A stretch of 64,000 nucleotides of DNA from Sinorhizobium meliloti (GTDB lineage: Bacteria > Pseudomonadota > Alphaproteobacteria > Rhizobiales > Rhizobiaceae). The stretch's first letter is position 1. The number at the start of each line of letters is the position of its first letter. The stretch lies in assembly GCF_035610345.1 (NCBI RefSeq), contig NZ_CP141213.1:1364001-1428000 (forward strand). Reading direction: 5' to 3'. A program made the position numbers and the translations under genes. This document shows, in pieces, positions 1 through 8,571 of this stretch. Under the pieces are notes generated by a model. The model did no database searches, was not told the origin of the DNA, and saw only the letters and a program-made list of their open reading frames with translations.

Positions 1-2
1 CC

Positions 3-1061
3 CTCGGTCTCGCCACACCGATGTCGATCATGGTCGGCGTAGGGCGCGGCGCGCGTTTGGGCGTGCTTATAAAGAATGCCGAGGCACTGGAGCGGTTCGA
101 GAAAGTAGATACGCTGGTGGTCGACAAGACAGGAACGCTCACCGAGGGCAAGCCCAGGGTGACGTCGATCGTCGCGACCGAAGGGCTGGGCGAGAATGAG
201 CTTCTCCAATTGGCCGCAAGCCTCGAAAGGGGGAGTGAGCACCCGCTGGCAGACGCAATCGTCGACGCCGCGGCGGCGCGCGGTCTAACCTTCGGCAAGG
301 CGGAGGATTTCGACAGCCCGGTCGGCAAAGGCGTCACGGGTTCGGTCGATGGCCGGAAGCTGATCATCGGCAGCCACCGGATCATGGAAGAAGAAAGCGT
401 CGATGTGTCAGCCCTTGCGGAAGAAGCCGAACGTCTTCGCGGCGAAGGAGCAACCGTCATTTTCGTGGCCATCGACGGCCGCGCGGGCGGTCTCTTCGCG
501 ATTTCCGATCCCATCAAGGCGACAACCCCCGATGCCATGCGAACATTGATCAATGAGGGCATCCGTGTCGTCATGCTCACCGGGGACAACAAGACCACCG
601 CCAAAGCCGTCGCACGCAAACTCGGGATCGAAGAAGTCGAGGCCGAAGTGCTTCCGGATCACAAAAGCGAAATCGTCGCGCGCCTGCGCCAGCACGGACG
701 TATCGTCGCCATGGCTGGAGACGGTGTCAATGACGCCCCCGCGCTCGCCGCGGCCGATGTCGGCATTGCCATGGGGACCGGGACGGACGTGGCAATCGAG
801 AGCGCAGGCGTGACCTTGATCAAAGGCGACCTTCAGGGAATCGCCCGGGCACGGCAGTTAAGCCATGCGACGATGAAGAACATCCGCCAGAACCTGTTTT
901 TCGCCTTCATATACAACGCTGCGGGAGTCCCCGTCGCCGCAGGCATTCTCTATCCTAGCTTCGGCCTCCTGCTCTCACCGATCATCGCAGCGGCGGCAAT
1001 GGCCCTTTCGTCGGTCAGCGTAATCGCCAATTCACTGAGACTGAGAGGCGTCCGGATATAG
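3..1061 (+). CDS. Copper-type P1B ATPase, C-terminal part (5' truncated by window edge)
   Basis: The reading frame is open to the left edge and begins with LGLATP, the residues that normally follow the CPC metal-binding motif of transmembrane helix 6, so the N-terminal metal-binding domains and first helices lie outside the window. Visible are the phosphorylation motif [11 protein letters not shown], the SEHPLADAI motif of the nucleotide-binding domain, the hinge motif [20 protein letters not shown], and two final membrane helices with YN and [14 protein letters not shown]. The last pattern is typical of Cu(I) exporters of the CopA/ActP type. The protein should export copper (or silver) from the cytoplasm at the cost of ATP. 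The metal is inferred from helix motifs. Confidence 0.93.
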   Translation, partial: LGLATPMSIMVGVGRGARLGVLIKNAEALERFEKVDTLVVDKTGTLTEGKPRVTSIVATEGLGENELLQLAASLERGSEHPLADAIVDAAAARGLTFGKAEDFDSPVGKGVTGSVDGRKLIIGSHRIMEEESVDVSALAEEAERLRGEGATVIFVAIDGRAGGLFAISDPIKATTPDAMRTLINEGIRVVMLTGDNKTTAKAVARKLGIEEVEAEVLPDHKSEIVARLRQHGRIVAMAGDGVNDAPALAAADVGIAMGTGTDVAIESAGVTLIKGDLQGIARARQLSHATMKNIRQNLFFAFIYNAAGVPVAAGILYPSFGLLLSPIIAAAAMALSSVSVIANSLRLRGVRI

Positions 1062-1075
1062 CAAATGCGAGCGCC

Positions 1076-1522
1076 TCAGAAACCGAGAACGGCTTTGGCG
1101 CCGAGAGTGGCCGCGGCAAGGAAGACGTATCGGCCCGTCTTGGCGATGGCGACGAGGATCAGGAAGGACCAGAGCGGCTCGCGCAAGACGCCGGCGATCA
1201 CGGTGAAGGCGTCGCCGAAAACGGGCATCCAGGAGAGAAGCAGGGTCCAGCGGCCGTAACGCCGGTACCATCCGCCTGCCCTTTCAAGCGACGCCTCCTT
1301 CACCGGGAACCATGGTCTGTCGTGAAAACGATCGATGAACCTCCCGAGGAACCAATTGCATACGGCTCCGAGGATATTGCCGAGGCTAGCCACGACGATA
1401 AGTGCCACGAGCGAAAACTTGCCTGAAGCGAGCAGCCCCACCAGCAACGGCTCGGACTGGAACGGCAGGACGGTGGCTGCCCCGAAGGCGACGAGGAAGA
1501 GGCCGGCGTAAGCTGCGGTCAT
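1076..1522 (-). CDS. DedA/YqaA-family small membrane protein
   Basis: A 148-residue protein with about four hydrophobic segments. It starts with the pattern FGAATVLPFQSEPLL, resembling the YqaA branch of the DedA/VTT (SNARE-associated) family, whose larger members are linked to membrane lipid scrambling and envelope homeostasis. A loop with a conserved glycine and arginine region (LGNILGAVCNWFLGRF) and the motif RYGRWTLLLSWMPVFGD are visible. It is convergent with the copper ATPase and its stop lies only 14 bp from the ATPase stop. No operon partner is evident. The specific role is unknown. Confidence 0.75.
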   Translation of the reverse strand: MTAAYAGLFLVAFGAATVLPFQSEPLLVGLLASGKFSLVALIVVASLGNILGAVCNWFLGRFIDRFHDRPWFPVKEASLERAGGWYRRYGRWTLLLSWMPVFGDAFTVIAGVLREPLWSFLILVAIAKTGRYVFLAAATLGAKAVLGF

Positions 1523-1794
1523 GGGTTCTCAGGTCTCTTCACTGGTCGACATCATCATAAAACCCCTGGTTATTATCGTCACGCCATCGCTACCAGAAGT
1601 GGCGCGCACAGCTTCCCTGCGGCTGTAAGGCGGACGGCCATGCAGCCGCAGGTGCGTGCGCGCGGTCCAACTCTGCAAACACAGCCGGCACTCCGGAACA
1701 AGAGCGGCTCTCCGACAATTGTGCAGGGGTGAGAACATCCTTTTTATCGCCGAGGTACGTCCTGCCGACGCCCCTCGATATCAGGAGTTGAGCG

Positions 1795-2886
1795 ATGAAA
1801 ATTGCGCAGATCGCACCCCTTGCAGAACGCGTCCCGCCGAAGCTTTACGGAGGCACGGAGCGAATCGTCCATTGCCTGACCGAAGAACTCGTAAGGCTGG
1901 GCCATGACGTGACCCTTTTTGCCAGCGGCGATTCGCTTACAAGTGCCGAGCTGGTGCCCTGTTGCGATGTCGCGCTCAGGCTCAATGCGAAAGTTCAAGA
2001 TTTCCTTCCCCATCACATCGCAATGCTGGAAGAGGTCCGCCGCCGCGCGCCTCAGTTCGACGTTCTGCATTTCCATATCGAATTCCTGCATTTCCCCCTG
2101 ATCAGAGATTTCGCCGACAGGACGGTGACGACACTTCATACACGCCTCGATCTGCCCGATCTGCAACCCTTCTATCTCGCCTTCCCCGATATCCCCCTGG
2201 TTTCGATCTCGCAGCACCAGCGAGCGCCGATGCCGCCGGTCAACTGGAGGGGCACTGTGCTGCATGGACTGGACCCGACGGTGTTGGCGCTGCGGGAAAG
2301 ACGATCTGACGCGTATCTGGCATTCCTCGGGCGCATTGCACCGGAGAAGGGTCCCGACCGCGCGATCGAAATCGCCGCACGGACCGGCATGCCTCTGAAG
2401 ATCGCTGCGAAGATCGACGCCCAGGATCGCGCCTATTGGGAAGCAGTCGTCGAACCTCTCGTCGCAAGCCATTCCAACGTCGAATACATCGGCGAGATAG
2501 ACGAAAACCAGAAGGCGGACTTCCTCGGCAATGCGGCAGCACTCCTTTTTCCGATAAACTGGCCGGAACCGTTCGGCCTCGTGATGATCGAGGCGATGGC
2601 CTGCGGCACTCCGGTGCTTGCCTTCCGCTATGGCTCGGCGCCGGAGGTGATCGACGACGGTGTGTCGGGGATCCTGGTCGACACGGTCGACGAAGCGATC
2701 GAAAGCCTCGAACGGGTGCTGGAACTCGACAGGCGTAAGGTTCGCGAAAGCTTCGAGAGACGGTTCACTACCGAACGGATGACACGCGATTATCTCGACA
2801 TTTACCAGAACCTTCCGGGTGTCCTGAGGCAGACCGCCCCCACCCCGCAAGGCGAGCCCAAGAAAGTCGGCCTCGAGGCGGCATGA
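1795..2886 (+). CDS. GT4-family glycosyltransferase
   Basis: A 363-residue GT-B fold glycosyltransferase. The N-terminal half begins MKIAQIAPLAERVPPKLYGGTER, the glycine loop typical of GT4 enzymes. The C-terminal half carries FLGRIAPEKG and the retaining-enzyme E-x7-E motif in EPFGLVMIEAMACGTPVLAF. An AGGAG ribosome binding site sits about 10 bp upstream of the ATG. It stands alone, followed by a strong stem-loop, so it is probably transcribed by itself. Donor and acceptor cannot be told from sequence; related rhizobial genes are annotated as glycosyltransferases of unknown polysaccharides. Confidence 0.85.
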   Translation: MKIAQIAPLAERVPPKLYGGTERIVHCLTEELVRLGHDVTLFASGDSLTSAELVPCCDVALRLNAKVQDFLPHHIAMLEEVRRRAPQFDVLHFHIEFLHFPLIRDFADRTVTTLHTRLDLPDLQPFYLAFPDIPLVSISQHQRAPMPPVNWRGTVLHGLDPTVLALRERRSDAYLAFLGRIAPEKGPDRAIEIAARTGMPLKIAAKIDAQDRAYWEAVVEPLVASHSNVEYIGEIDENQKADFLGNAAALLFPINWPEPFGLVMIEAMACGTPVLAFRYGSAPEVIDDGVSGILVDTVDEAIESLERVLELDRRKVRESFERRFTTERMTRDYLDIYQNLPGVLRQTAPTPQGEPKKVGLEAA

Positions 2887-2937
2887 GGAACGCATCGGAC
2901 GACAGATAAGATTTTTCTGCGGCGCCTTTGACGAAAG

Positions 2938-2972
2938 ACGCCTGACGCGAAGGATGCCATCGCGTCAGGCGT
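2938..2972 (+). terminator. Stem-loop after glycosyltransferase gene
   Basis: A perfect 13-bp inverted repeat (ACGCCTGACGCGA and its complement) around a 9-nt loop lies about 50 bp after the glycosyltransferase stop. There is no clear T-run, so it may be a terminator or an mRNA 3'-end stabiliser. Confidence 0.6.
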
Positions 2973-2981
2973 TATCCGTTC

Positions 2982-3086
2982 ATGAAGGGCTCGCTCCTGT
3001 TGCTCCGAAACGGGTTCCTCGTGGCGCTCGGCTTTGCTGCAAGTTTCGCCGTCGCCTATCTGGCCTACCGGCTTCTGACGTCATGA
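2982..3086 (+). CDS. 34-residue predicted single-pass membrane peptide
   Basis: A short open frame starting ATG and ending TGA encodes 34 residues: a short basic N-terminus, a hydrophobic stretch (FLVALGFAASFAVAYLAY) long enough for one membrane span, and a short tail. It starts 9 bp after the stem-loop that closes the upstream gene. There is no strong ribosome binding site (only a weak purine content), so expression is uncertain. It could be chance coding in GC-rich DNA. Confidence 0.35.
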   Translation: MKGSLLLLRNGFLVALGFAASFAVAYLAYRLLTS

Positions 3087-3252
3087 GACTGATGGCTTAG
3101 TCGTTGGCGTCAAACCGGATTTTGCCTCCGGACCGGTAGAATCGGGAGCAGGATCAAAGTCGCAATGGACCGGGAACGTCCAGAAGCCCGGAGCGTTTTC
3201 GCATATGTGGCAGCCGGCTGGCGTCGCGAAACTCAAGACCTGGAGTAGAGCC

Positions 3253-3465
3253 ATGGAACTGACGAACGCGCGTAAACTTGCGACCGAGTACCTGCGTCTC
3301 GGCGGCCATCGCCGGGTGGTCATCGACGATAACCAGACATCGGTCAGGAATTGGGAGAACGAGCCCAAGGAGGCGGAAGACTTCTGGAGGACGAACATCG
3401 AGACGCTGTCGCCGCAGATGCAGCGCGAAGTGGAACTCCTCCTTCCGACGATCAATCGTGCCTGA
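3253..3465 (+). CDS. Small conserved-looking protein, first gene of FGase/QEGLA/ATP-grasp cluster
   Basis: A 70-residue soluble protein beginning MELTNARKLATEYL and ending LLPTINRA. I chose the ATG at 3253 because TGGAG lies 9 bp upstream; an in-frame ATG at 3205 would add 16 residues but has no ribosome binding site. It is acidic and probably helical (KEAEDFWRTNIETLSPQMQREVELL), without a signal peptide or membrane segment. Only 39 bp separate it from the following amidohydrolase-like gene, which suggests co-transcription. I do not recognise a family. It may be an accessory subunit or even a substrate of the enzymes encoded downstream; that is inference from position only. Confidence 0.65.
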   Translation: MELTNARKLATEYLRLGGHRRVVIDDNQTSVRNWENEPKEAEDFWRTNIETLSPQMQREVELLLPTINRA

Positions 3466-3504
3466 GGCGCCTGGAACCGAAATCGCGATCCGGAATTTTA
3501 ATCC

Positions 3505-4362
3505 GTGAACGCGCCCGCGGAAGCGACGGACATGAATCTTGCCTCTGAACAGTTGCTGGATCTGACGCCATCCGCCACATCCGCCTGGTGGACCCAGCAC
3601 CGTGGCGATACGCCCGTCGTCGCGACCGCCATTCACGACGGCCATGCCACGCGTGCCGCGGTGCGGCGCATGTTCGCGATTTCCGAAGAAGAACGTCTGC
3701 GGGAGGAGGATCCCTTCACCGAATTCCTGATCCGCGACTTCGCCAATCGGATCATCGTCCATCGTTCGCGGTTCGAGGTGGACATCAATCGTCCCCGCGG
3801 CGGCGCAGTCTACCTGCGGCCGGAACAGGCCTGGGGCCTGGACGTGTGGGCGGAAGAACCGCCGCAGGCCCTCGTCGATGCATCCCTTTCCATGCACGAC
3901 GAGTATTATGCGATGCTGACATCGTTCCTGGCCGGTATCGAACGTTGCCACGGACGCTTTGTCGTCATCGACGTTCACAGCTACAATCATCGCCGTGCCG
4001 GACCGGAAGCGGAGCCGACGCTTTCGACCGATGCGCCGGACATCAATATCGGCACAATCTCGATGGACCGCCGAAAATGGGCGCACGTGGTCGACAGCTT
4101 CATGGCGGCGCTTCGCTCCTTCGATTTTCCCGGCCGACCACTGGACGTGCGCGAAAACATCGCCTTTCAGGGGCGGGGCGAACAGACGCGCTTCATCCAT
4201 GAGCACTTCCCCGACACGGGCTGTGCCATCGCGGTCGAATTCAAGAAGGTCTTCATGGAGGAATGGACGGGCGAGCCGCGCCCCGAAGTGCTCGCAGCGC
4301 TCAGAAGATTGCTCGCCTCGACGCTGCCGGCACTCAACGACGCTTTGGAGCAGGGTCGATGA
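3505..4362 (+). CDS. N-formylglutamate amidohydrolase-family protein
   Basis: A 285-residue protein of the N-formylglutamate amidohydrolase fold (zinc-dependent, carboxypeptidase-like). Recognisable are AIHDGHATRAAVR, the N-terminal metal-binding histidine region, and FVVIDVHSYNHRR, the second histidine region. Classical members release formate from N-formylglutamate in histidine breakdown, but no hut gene is nearby. Here it overlaps by 4 bp (ATGA) with a QEGLA-motif protein and is followed by an ATP-grasp enzyme, which argues for a different peptide or amide substrate. The start is GTG at 3505; an ATG at 3532 is an equally possible start. Confidence 0.82.
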   Translation: MNAPAEATDMNLASEQLLDLTPSATSAWWTQHRGDTPVVATAIHDGHATRAAVRRMFAISEEERLREEDPFTEFLIRDFANRIIVHRSRFEVDINRPRGGAVYLRPEQAWGLDVWAEEPPQALVDASLSMHDEYYAMLTSFLAGIERCHGRFVVIDVHSYNHRRAGPEAEPTLSTDAPDINIGTISMDRRKWAHVVDSFMAALRSFDFPGRPLDVRENIAFQGRGEQTRFIHEHFPDTGCAIAVEFKKVFMEEWTGEPRPEVLAALRRLLASTLPALNDALEQGR

Positions 4363-6248
4363 AGCTTGCGCGCATACCCATCGAGGCGGGGGTCGATCCT
4401 CCCGATTGGCTGGCGGAGGCGCTGGCCGCAATCGAGGCAGGCAGGGCCGTGCGCAAGGAGTTCGAAGGCGGCGGACGCCTCCACATCGACCGCGCCCTGC
4501 CCTTTCTCTGCGTGCACTTGGCCGGCAGCGACGGGGCACCCGTTGCGCGCGAAGTGGTCCGCGCGAACGCCTCCCACCTGCTCGCCCCGGATGCTGCCAC
4601 GGCGAAACCTATCGTCGCCGCAATCGGAAAGCTGCTCGAGCGTCGCTTCGGCGCCTTCATGGTGCTCGAAATGGACGAACTCGCGCAGGATGAGCTCCTG
4701 ACCGACCATGCGCCTTTGCTGCCGCCCTTCAAGGTCGAAGTGATGGCCGGGGCCGAGGCAAATATCCGAGCCGCAGCAATGGCCTTCGTCGAGGCCGTCG
4801 AAGCGATCCCCGCGAAGTTCCGAACGCCGCGGGTCGAGCTCCATGAACGGCCGCAGGATTCCGCACTGGAGGGAGAGACGCTCGATCTGCCATTCCCCTC
4901 GATGCGGGTTCGTTTCGCTCCGGTCTACCGGCAGCGCAATTCCGGTCGGATCTTCCCGGAAGTGCGCGAGCGGCTGATCGCGAGCATCTTCGATGCCGCC
5001 CTGCACGCCTTCGCCGCCTTCGCCCGGTCGACGCGCAGCCTCGAATTCCCGACCCATCGCGCCCTCGGCAGAAAGGCATTCATCGATGCCGTGGAGCGCA
5101 CCGACCGCAGCGTCGACGAAGTCGCCTCGAGCTTCGATTTTCTTCTCGCCGTCACGCCGATAAACGCGGAAGCCGCCTGGAGCGAATTCGCGGCGAGCGA
5201 TTTCGCGCGCGCGCCGCGTTTCCTCTACCGGCCTTTGATCATCGAGATCGAAGCCGCAAAGAAGACGCTGTTCTCGATCCCCTTCGATCACCTCGAAGAC
5301 CCGGTGCTCTATCAACTCTACCGTGAAAAGCAGCAGGAAGTCGATCTGCAGCTGACGATGCTCTCCGCCCGTGAAACGAAGAAGTTCATCGAGTTCGGCC
5401 GTGCACTGTACGGTCCGGTCGAGCCGGACCTCCTGCGCGCGGCCGAAGAGATCCTCGCCCGCACCCGGAAAATCGCCGCGCACCCGCAAGCACCCGCCGA
5501 ACGCGGTGCCGACAGCCGTTTCGTCGAAATGCGGGCGGGCGAGATGATCGCCGCATATGCCCGGCAGTATGCGGGCTTCGAAGCGCTCGTGGAGGTGCGG
5601 GACGATCTTCCCGCCGGGTTGCTGGTTTCGGGAAGGCGGCTTTTGATCGCGCGCAGCACGGTCATGGAGCCCGGTCGTGTCGATCCGATCCTCAGCCACG
5701 AAATCGGCGTTCACCTCCTGACCTATTTCAATGGATCGGCGCAGGGGCTTCGCCTGTTTCGCTCCGGTCTTGCCGGGTATGAAGGAATGCAGGAGGGCCT
5801 TGCGGTCTTCGCGGAATATCTTTCGGGGGGAATGACCGGCGAGCGGCTGCGTCTTCTCGCCGCCCGTGTGCTCGCCTGCGCCGCGATGATCGATGGCGCG
5901 TCCTTGCCGGAGGTGTACCGCCTGCTCGTCAAGGAACACGGATTCCAGAGGGCGGACGCCTTCAACGTCGTTCTGCGGGTATATCGCGGCGGTGGCCTCG
6001 TCAAGGACGCGATCTACCTGCGGGGCCTTCTGGAACTCCTCGATCATCTCGCAGCCGGGGGCGCGCTTGAGCCCTTCTGGATGGGCAAGATCGCCGCCTC
6101 CCATTTTGCCGTCATGCAGGAACTTCATGCCCGTGGTCTGCTCGGCGGTCCTTCGGTTCGACCCATGTTTCTGGATGGTCCGGAAGCGCCGTCGCGGCTT
6201 GCCAGAGCGCGCGAGCGGATGGCTCCACTCGATATGCTGCGGCAATAG
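4359..6248 (+). CDS. QEGLA-motif (DUF1704) metallopeptidase-like protein
   Basis: A 629-residue protein. The ATG at 4359 overlaps the stop of the preceding gene (ATGA), implying translational coupling. The C-terminal half has HEIGVH (His447-Glu448 to His452), an HExxxH zinc motif, followed by YEGMQEGLAVF, with Gln478 starting the QEGLA signature that names the family. Related bacterial proteins are called flavohemoglobin expression-modulating QEGLA proteins. They share this motif with the eukaryotic MATCAP tubulin tyrosine carboxypeptidases, so a carboxypeptidase-like activity is a reasonable inference. The first half has no domain I recognise. It is the centre of the cluster at 3.25-7.3 kb. 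Confidence 0.85.
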   Translation: MKLARIPIEAGVDPPDWLAEALAAIEAGRAVRKEFEGGGRLHIDRALPFLCVHLAGSDGAPVAREVVRANASHLLAPDAATAKPIVAAIGKLLERRFGAFMVLEMDELAQDELLTDHAPLLPPFKVEVMAGAEANIRAAAMAFVEAVEAIPAKFRTPRVELHERPQDSALEGETLDLPFPSMRVRFAPVYRQRNSGRIFPEVRERLIASIFDAALHAFAAFARSTRSLEFPTHRALGRKAFIDAVERTDRSVDEVASSFDFLLAVTPINAEAAWSEFAASDFARAPRFLYRPLIIEIEAAKKTLFSIPFDHLEDPVLYQLYREKQQEVDLQLTMLSARETKKFIEFGRALYGPVEPDLLRAAEEILARTRKIAAHPQAPAERGADSRFVEMRAGEMIAAYARQYAGFEALVEVRDDLPAGLLVSGRRLLIARSTVMEPGRVDPILSHEIGVHLLTYFNGSAQGLRLFRSGLAGYEGMQEGLAVFAEYLSGGMTGERLRLLAARVLACAAMIDGASLPEVYRLLVKEHGFQRADAFNVVLRVYRGGGLVKDAIYLRGLLELLDHLAAGGALEPFWMGKIAASHFAVMQELHARGLLGGPSVRPMFLDGPEAPSRLARARERMAPLDMLRQ

Positions 6249-6259
6249 GAGCGGCTCAC

Positions 6260-7306
6260 ATGCGCATCGCTTTTTTCGTCAACTCCATCGAAGGCGAAGC
6301 CCCCTATTACACGACGACATGGCTGGCGCTCGCGGCGCTCGCACGCGGTCACGAGGTCTGCTACGTCACGCCGGGCGATTTCGTGCTGCGCCCCGACGAC
6401 AGCCTCCTGATCCGCGCAACGACGCTGAAAGGCACGAAGCCGAAGAAGCCGGAGACGCTGCTCACAGCGCTCAAGGGAGAGCAGGCGCAGATCACCACGC
6501 TCGATTTGCGTGAGGTTCAGGTGCTTTTCCTGCGGAACGACCCTTCCGAAGACGCGGACACGCGGCCCTGGGCAGTCTATGTCGGCACGAATTTCGGGCG
6601 GCTCGCCGCCGCGCGCGGCATTCTGGTCGTAAACGACCCGGACGGGTTGTCGCTCGCGCAGAACAAGCTCTATTTTCAGGAATTCCCCGAGATCATCCGG
6701 CCAACCAGCCTGATCTCGAGAAGCATCGAGGAAATCCGCAGCTTCATCGAGGATCACCCGGGCGGGGCTATCCTGAAACCCTTGCAAGGCTCCGGCGGCA
6801 AGAACGTCTTCAAGATCAACTCCAAGGACGAAGCCAATCTCAACCAGATCTTCGAGGTCGCCAGCGGCGGCGGCTACCTGATCGCGCAGAACTACATTCC
6901 CGACGCGGTCGCCGGCGACATTCGTCTGTTCCTGTTGAATGGCAGGCCGCTCGAGCGCGACGGCGTCTACGCCGCCTTCCGGCGCGTTCCTGCCGAGGGC
7001 GACGTCCGCTCGAACATGCATGTGAGCGGCAAGCCGGAAGCCGCGACCGTTACGCCTCAGATCCTCGAGATCGCGGAACGGCTTCGCCCCAAGCTCATCG
7101 AAGACGGCATGTTCCTGGTCGGGCTCGATATAGTCGGTGACAAGGTGCTGGAAGCCAATGTCTTCACGCCGGGCGGTCTTCCCGAGATTGCAGCGCTCTG
7201 CGGTGTGGACTTCAGCGAAGAGATCATCATCGCGCTGGAAAACAAACTGCGAATCCACGAACTCTACCGCGGGACCATTCCGAACCGCACGTTAGCGGTC
7301 CTTTGA
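6260..7306 (+). CDS. ATP-grasp ligase, glutathione synthetase-like
   Basis: A 348-residue protein with GshB-like architecture: an N-terminal pre-ATP-grasp domain (MRIAFFVNSIEGEAPYYTTT) and an ATP-grasp domain with GGAILKPLQGSGGKNVFKI (nucleotide-binding lysine and glycine loop), RLFLLNGRPLERDGVYAAFRR and the Mg-binding DKVLEANVFTPGG. GshB proper joins glycine to gamma-glutamylcysteine, but this protein sits 11 bp behind a QEGLA-motif protein and an amidohydrolase, so a dedicated ligase of an amino acid to a peptide or small acceptor is more likely. A purine-rich AGGAG lies upstream of the ATG. It ends the cluster; a promoter region follows. Confidence 0.85.
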   Translation: MRIAFFVNSIEGEAPYYTTTWLALAALARGHEVCYVTPGDFVLRPDDSLLIRATTLKGTKPKKPETLLTALKGEQAQITTLDLREVQVLFLRNDPSEDADTRPWAVYVGTNFGRLAAARGILVVNDPDGLSLAQNKLYFQEFPEIIRPTSLISRSIEEIRSFIEDHPGGAILKPLQGSGGKNVFKINSKDEANLNQIFEVASGGGYLIAQNYIPDAVAGDIRLFLLNGRPLERDGVYAAFRRVPAEGDVRSNMHVSGKPEAATVTPQILEIAERLRPKLIEDGMFLVGLDIVGDKVLEANVFTPGGLPEIAALCGVDFSEEIIIALENKLRIHELYRGTIPNRTLAVL

Positions 7307-7407
7307 CCGCGCGCCGGCATGCTCTTCCGGTCTCGCGCACTGCACGATCTGTGGGCGAATCCACCGACGCGTCCCGTCGTCAGCAAAAGTGAGTTTACAA
7401 AAGTAAT

Positions 7408-7422
7408 ATAGTATGATTTTTT
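7408..7422 (+). promoter_or_regulatory. AT-rich promoter region with TATGATTTTTT motif
   Basis: The 60 bp upstream of the sugar-binding protein gene are conspicuously AT-rich for this DNA. They contain ATAGTATGATTTTTT, which matches 14 of 15 bases of a motif at 29416-29430 upstream of the arabinofuranosidase operon. It could be a half operator for a FadR-type GntR protein (family consensus TnGTnnnACnA) or a shared promoter element. Confidence 0.4.
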
Positions 7423-7466
7423 CTCGATCAGCTGCATGGAAGAGCAGCTTTCTTTGGGAGGAAATC

Positions 7467-8429
7467 ATGAAAATCGTGAAGGCACTTGCGAGTGCAACGA
7501 TCCTTGCTGCCTGCACTTTCGGCAGCGCTTCGGCCGCCGAACTGGTCGTCGGCTTTTCTCAGATCGGATCGGAATCCGGCTGGCGTGCAGCCGAAACGAC
7601 GCTGACGAAGCAGCAGGCGGAAGAGCGCGGCATCGACCTCAAATTCGCCGACGCGCAGCAGAAGCAGGAAAACCAGATCAAGGCGATCCGTTCTTTCATC
7701 GCGCAAGGGGTGAATGCCATCCTTCTCGCTCCGGTCGTCGCCACCGGCTGGGATGAAGTCCTGGCGGAGGCCAAGGACGCGGAGATCCCGGTCATCCTGC
7801 TCGATCGGACCGTCGACGCCTCCGACGATCTCTACCTGACGGCGGTCACCTCCGATCTCGTCCACGAAGGCAGCGTGGCCGGCAAATGGCTTGTCGATAC
7901 CGTCGCGGGCAAGCCGTGCAACGTCGTCGAACTTCAGGGCACCACCGGCTCCTCGCCGGCGATCGACCGCAAGAAGGGATTCGAGCAGGCGCTTTCCGGC
8001 AACGACAACCTGAAGATTGTCCGCAGCCAGACCGGCGACTTCACCCGGACCAAGGGCAAGGAAGTGATGGAAAGCTTCCTGAAGGCCGAGGACGGTGGCA
8101 AGAACATCTGTGCGCTCTACGCCCATAACGACGACATGGCGGTGGGCGCGATTCAGGCGATCAAGGAAGCCGGTCTGAAGCCCGGCAAGGACATCCTCGT
8201 CGTCTCGATCGACGCTGTTCCGGATATCTTCCAGGCGATGGCTGCCGGCGAAGCCAATGCGACGGTCGAGCTCACGCCGAACATGGCAGGCCCCGCCTTC
8301 GACGCGCTTGCCGCCTTCCTCAAGGACGGCAAAGAGCCTCCGAAATGGATCCAGACGGAATCGAAGCTCTACACGCAGGCCGATGATCCGATGAAGGTCT
8401 ACGAAGAAAAGAAGGGCCTCGGCTACTGA
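7467..8429 (+). CDS. Sugar ABC transporter substrate-binding protein, YtfQ-like
   Basis: A 320-residue periplasmic binding protein of the pentose/galactose class (PBP1 fold). I chose the ATG at 7467 because GGGAGGAAATC precedes it and a signal peptide follows (MKIVKALASATILAACTFGSASAA). The mature part begins ELVVGFSQIGSESGWRAAET, which is characteristic of the YtfQ galactofuranose-binding family, and contains AVTSDLVHEGSVAGKW and YAHNDDMAVGAIQAI. It binds the sugar in the periplasm and hands it to the two permeases encoded downstream. Galactofuranose, galactose or a similar hexose is inferred from the match to the ytfQ-ytfR-ytfT-yjfF gene set. Confidence 0.88.
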   Translation: MKIVKALASATILAACTFGSASAAELVVGFSQIGSESGWRAAETTLTKQQAEERGIDLKFADAQQKQENQIKAIRSFIAQGVNAILLAPVVATGWDEVLAEAKDAEIPVILLDRTVDASDDLYLTAVTSDLVHEGSVAGKWLVDTVAGKPCNVVELQGTTGSSPAIDRKKGFEQALSGNDNLKIVRSQTGDFTRTKGKEVMESFLKAEDGGKNICALYAHNDDMAVGAIQAIKEAGLKPGKDILVVSIDAVPDIFQAMAAGEANATVELTPNMAGPAFDALAAFLKDGKEPPKWIQTESKLYTQADDPMKVYEEKKGLGY

Positions 8430-8439
8430 TCCCGCCAGT

Positions 8440-8478
8440 GCTCGGCCCGAAAAATCGGCACCGATTATCGGGCCGAGC
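8440..8478 (+). terminator. Intra-operon stem-loop after binding-protein gene
   Basis: A perfect 11-bp outer stem (GCTCGGCCCGA and its complement) encloses a second 6-bp stem (AATCGG/CCGATT). It sits right after the binding-protein stop and before the ATPase gene. It probably stabilises or partly terminates the mRNA so that the binding protein is made in excess. Confidence 0.7.
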
Positions 8479-8571
8479 GCACTGAGCTAGAACCCGCGGC
8501 AGCCGCCGCGGGCCATTCCCATCGAACGGACGCCCGCTCGTTCGTCAGGCGGCATTCCAGAGACGGCAGCC

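Noticed and set aside
1744..2895. Long minus-strand open frame opposite the GT4 gene
   Set aside because: It is a codon-position shadow of GC-rich coding DNA: no family pattern, no ribosome binding site, and the plus strand encodes a clear glycosyltransferase.
4167..6245. 692-codon minus-strand frame opposite the QEGLA gene
   Set aside because: The protein is low-complexity and Arg/Gly/Asp-rich with no motifs; the plus-strand product has clear catalytic motifs.
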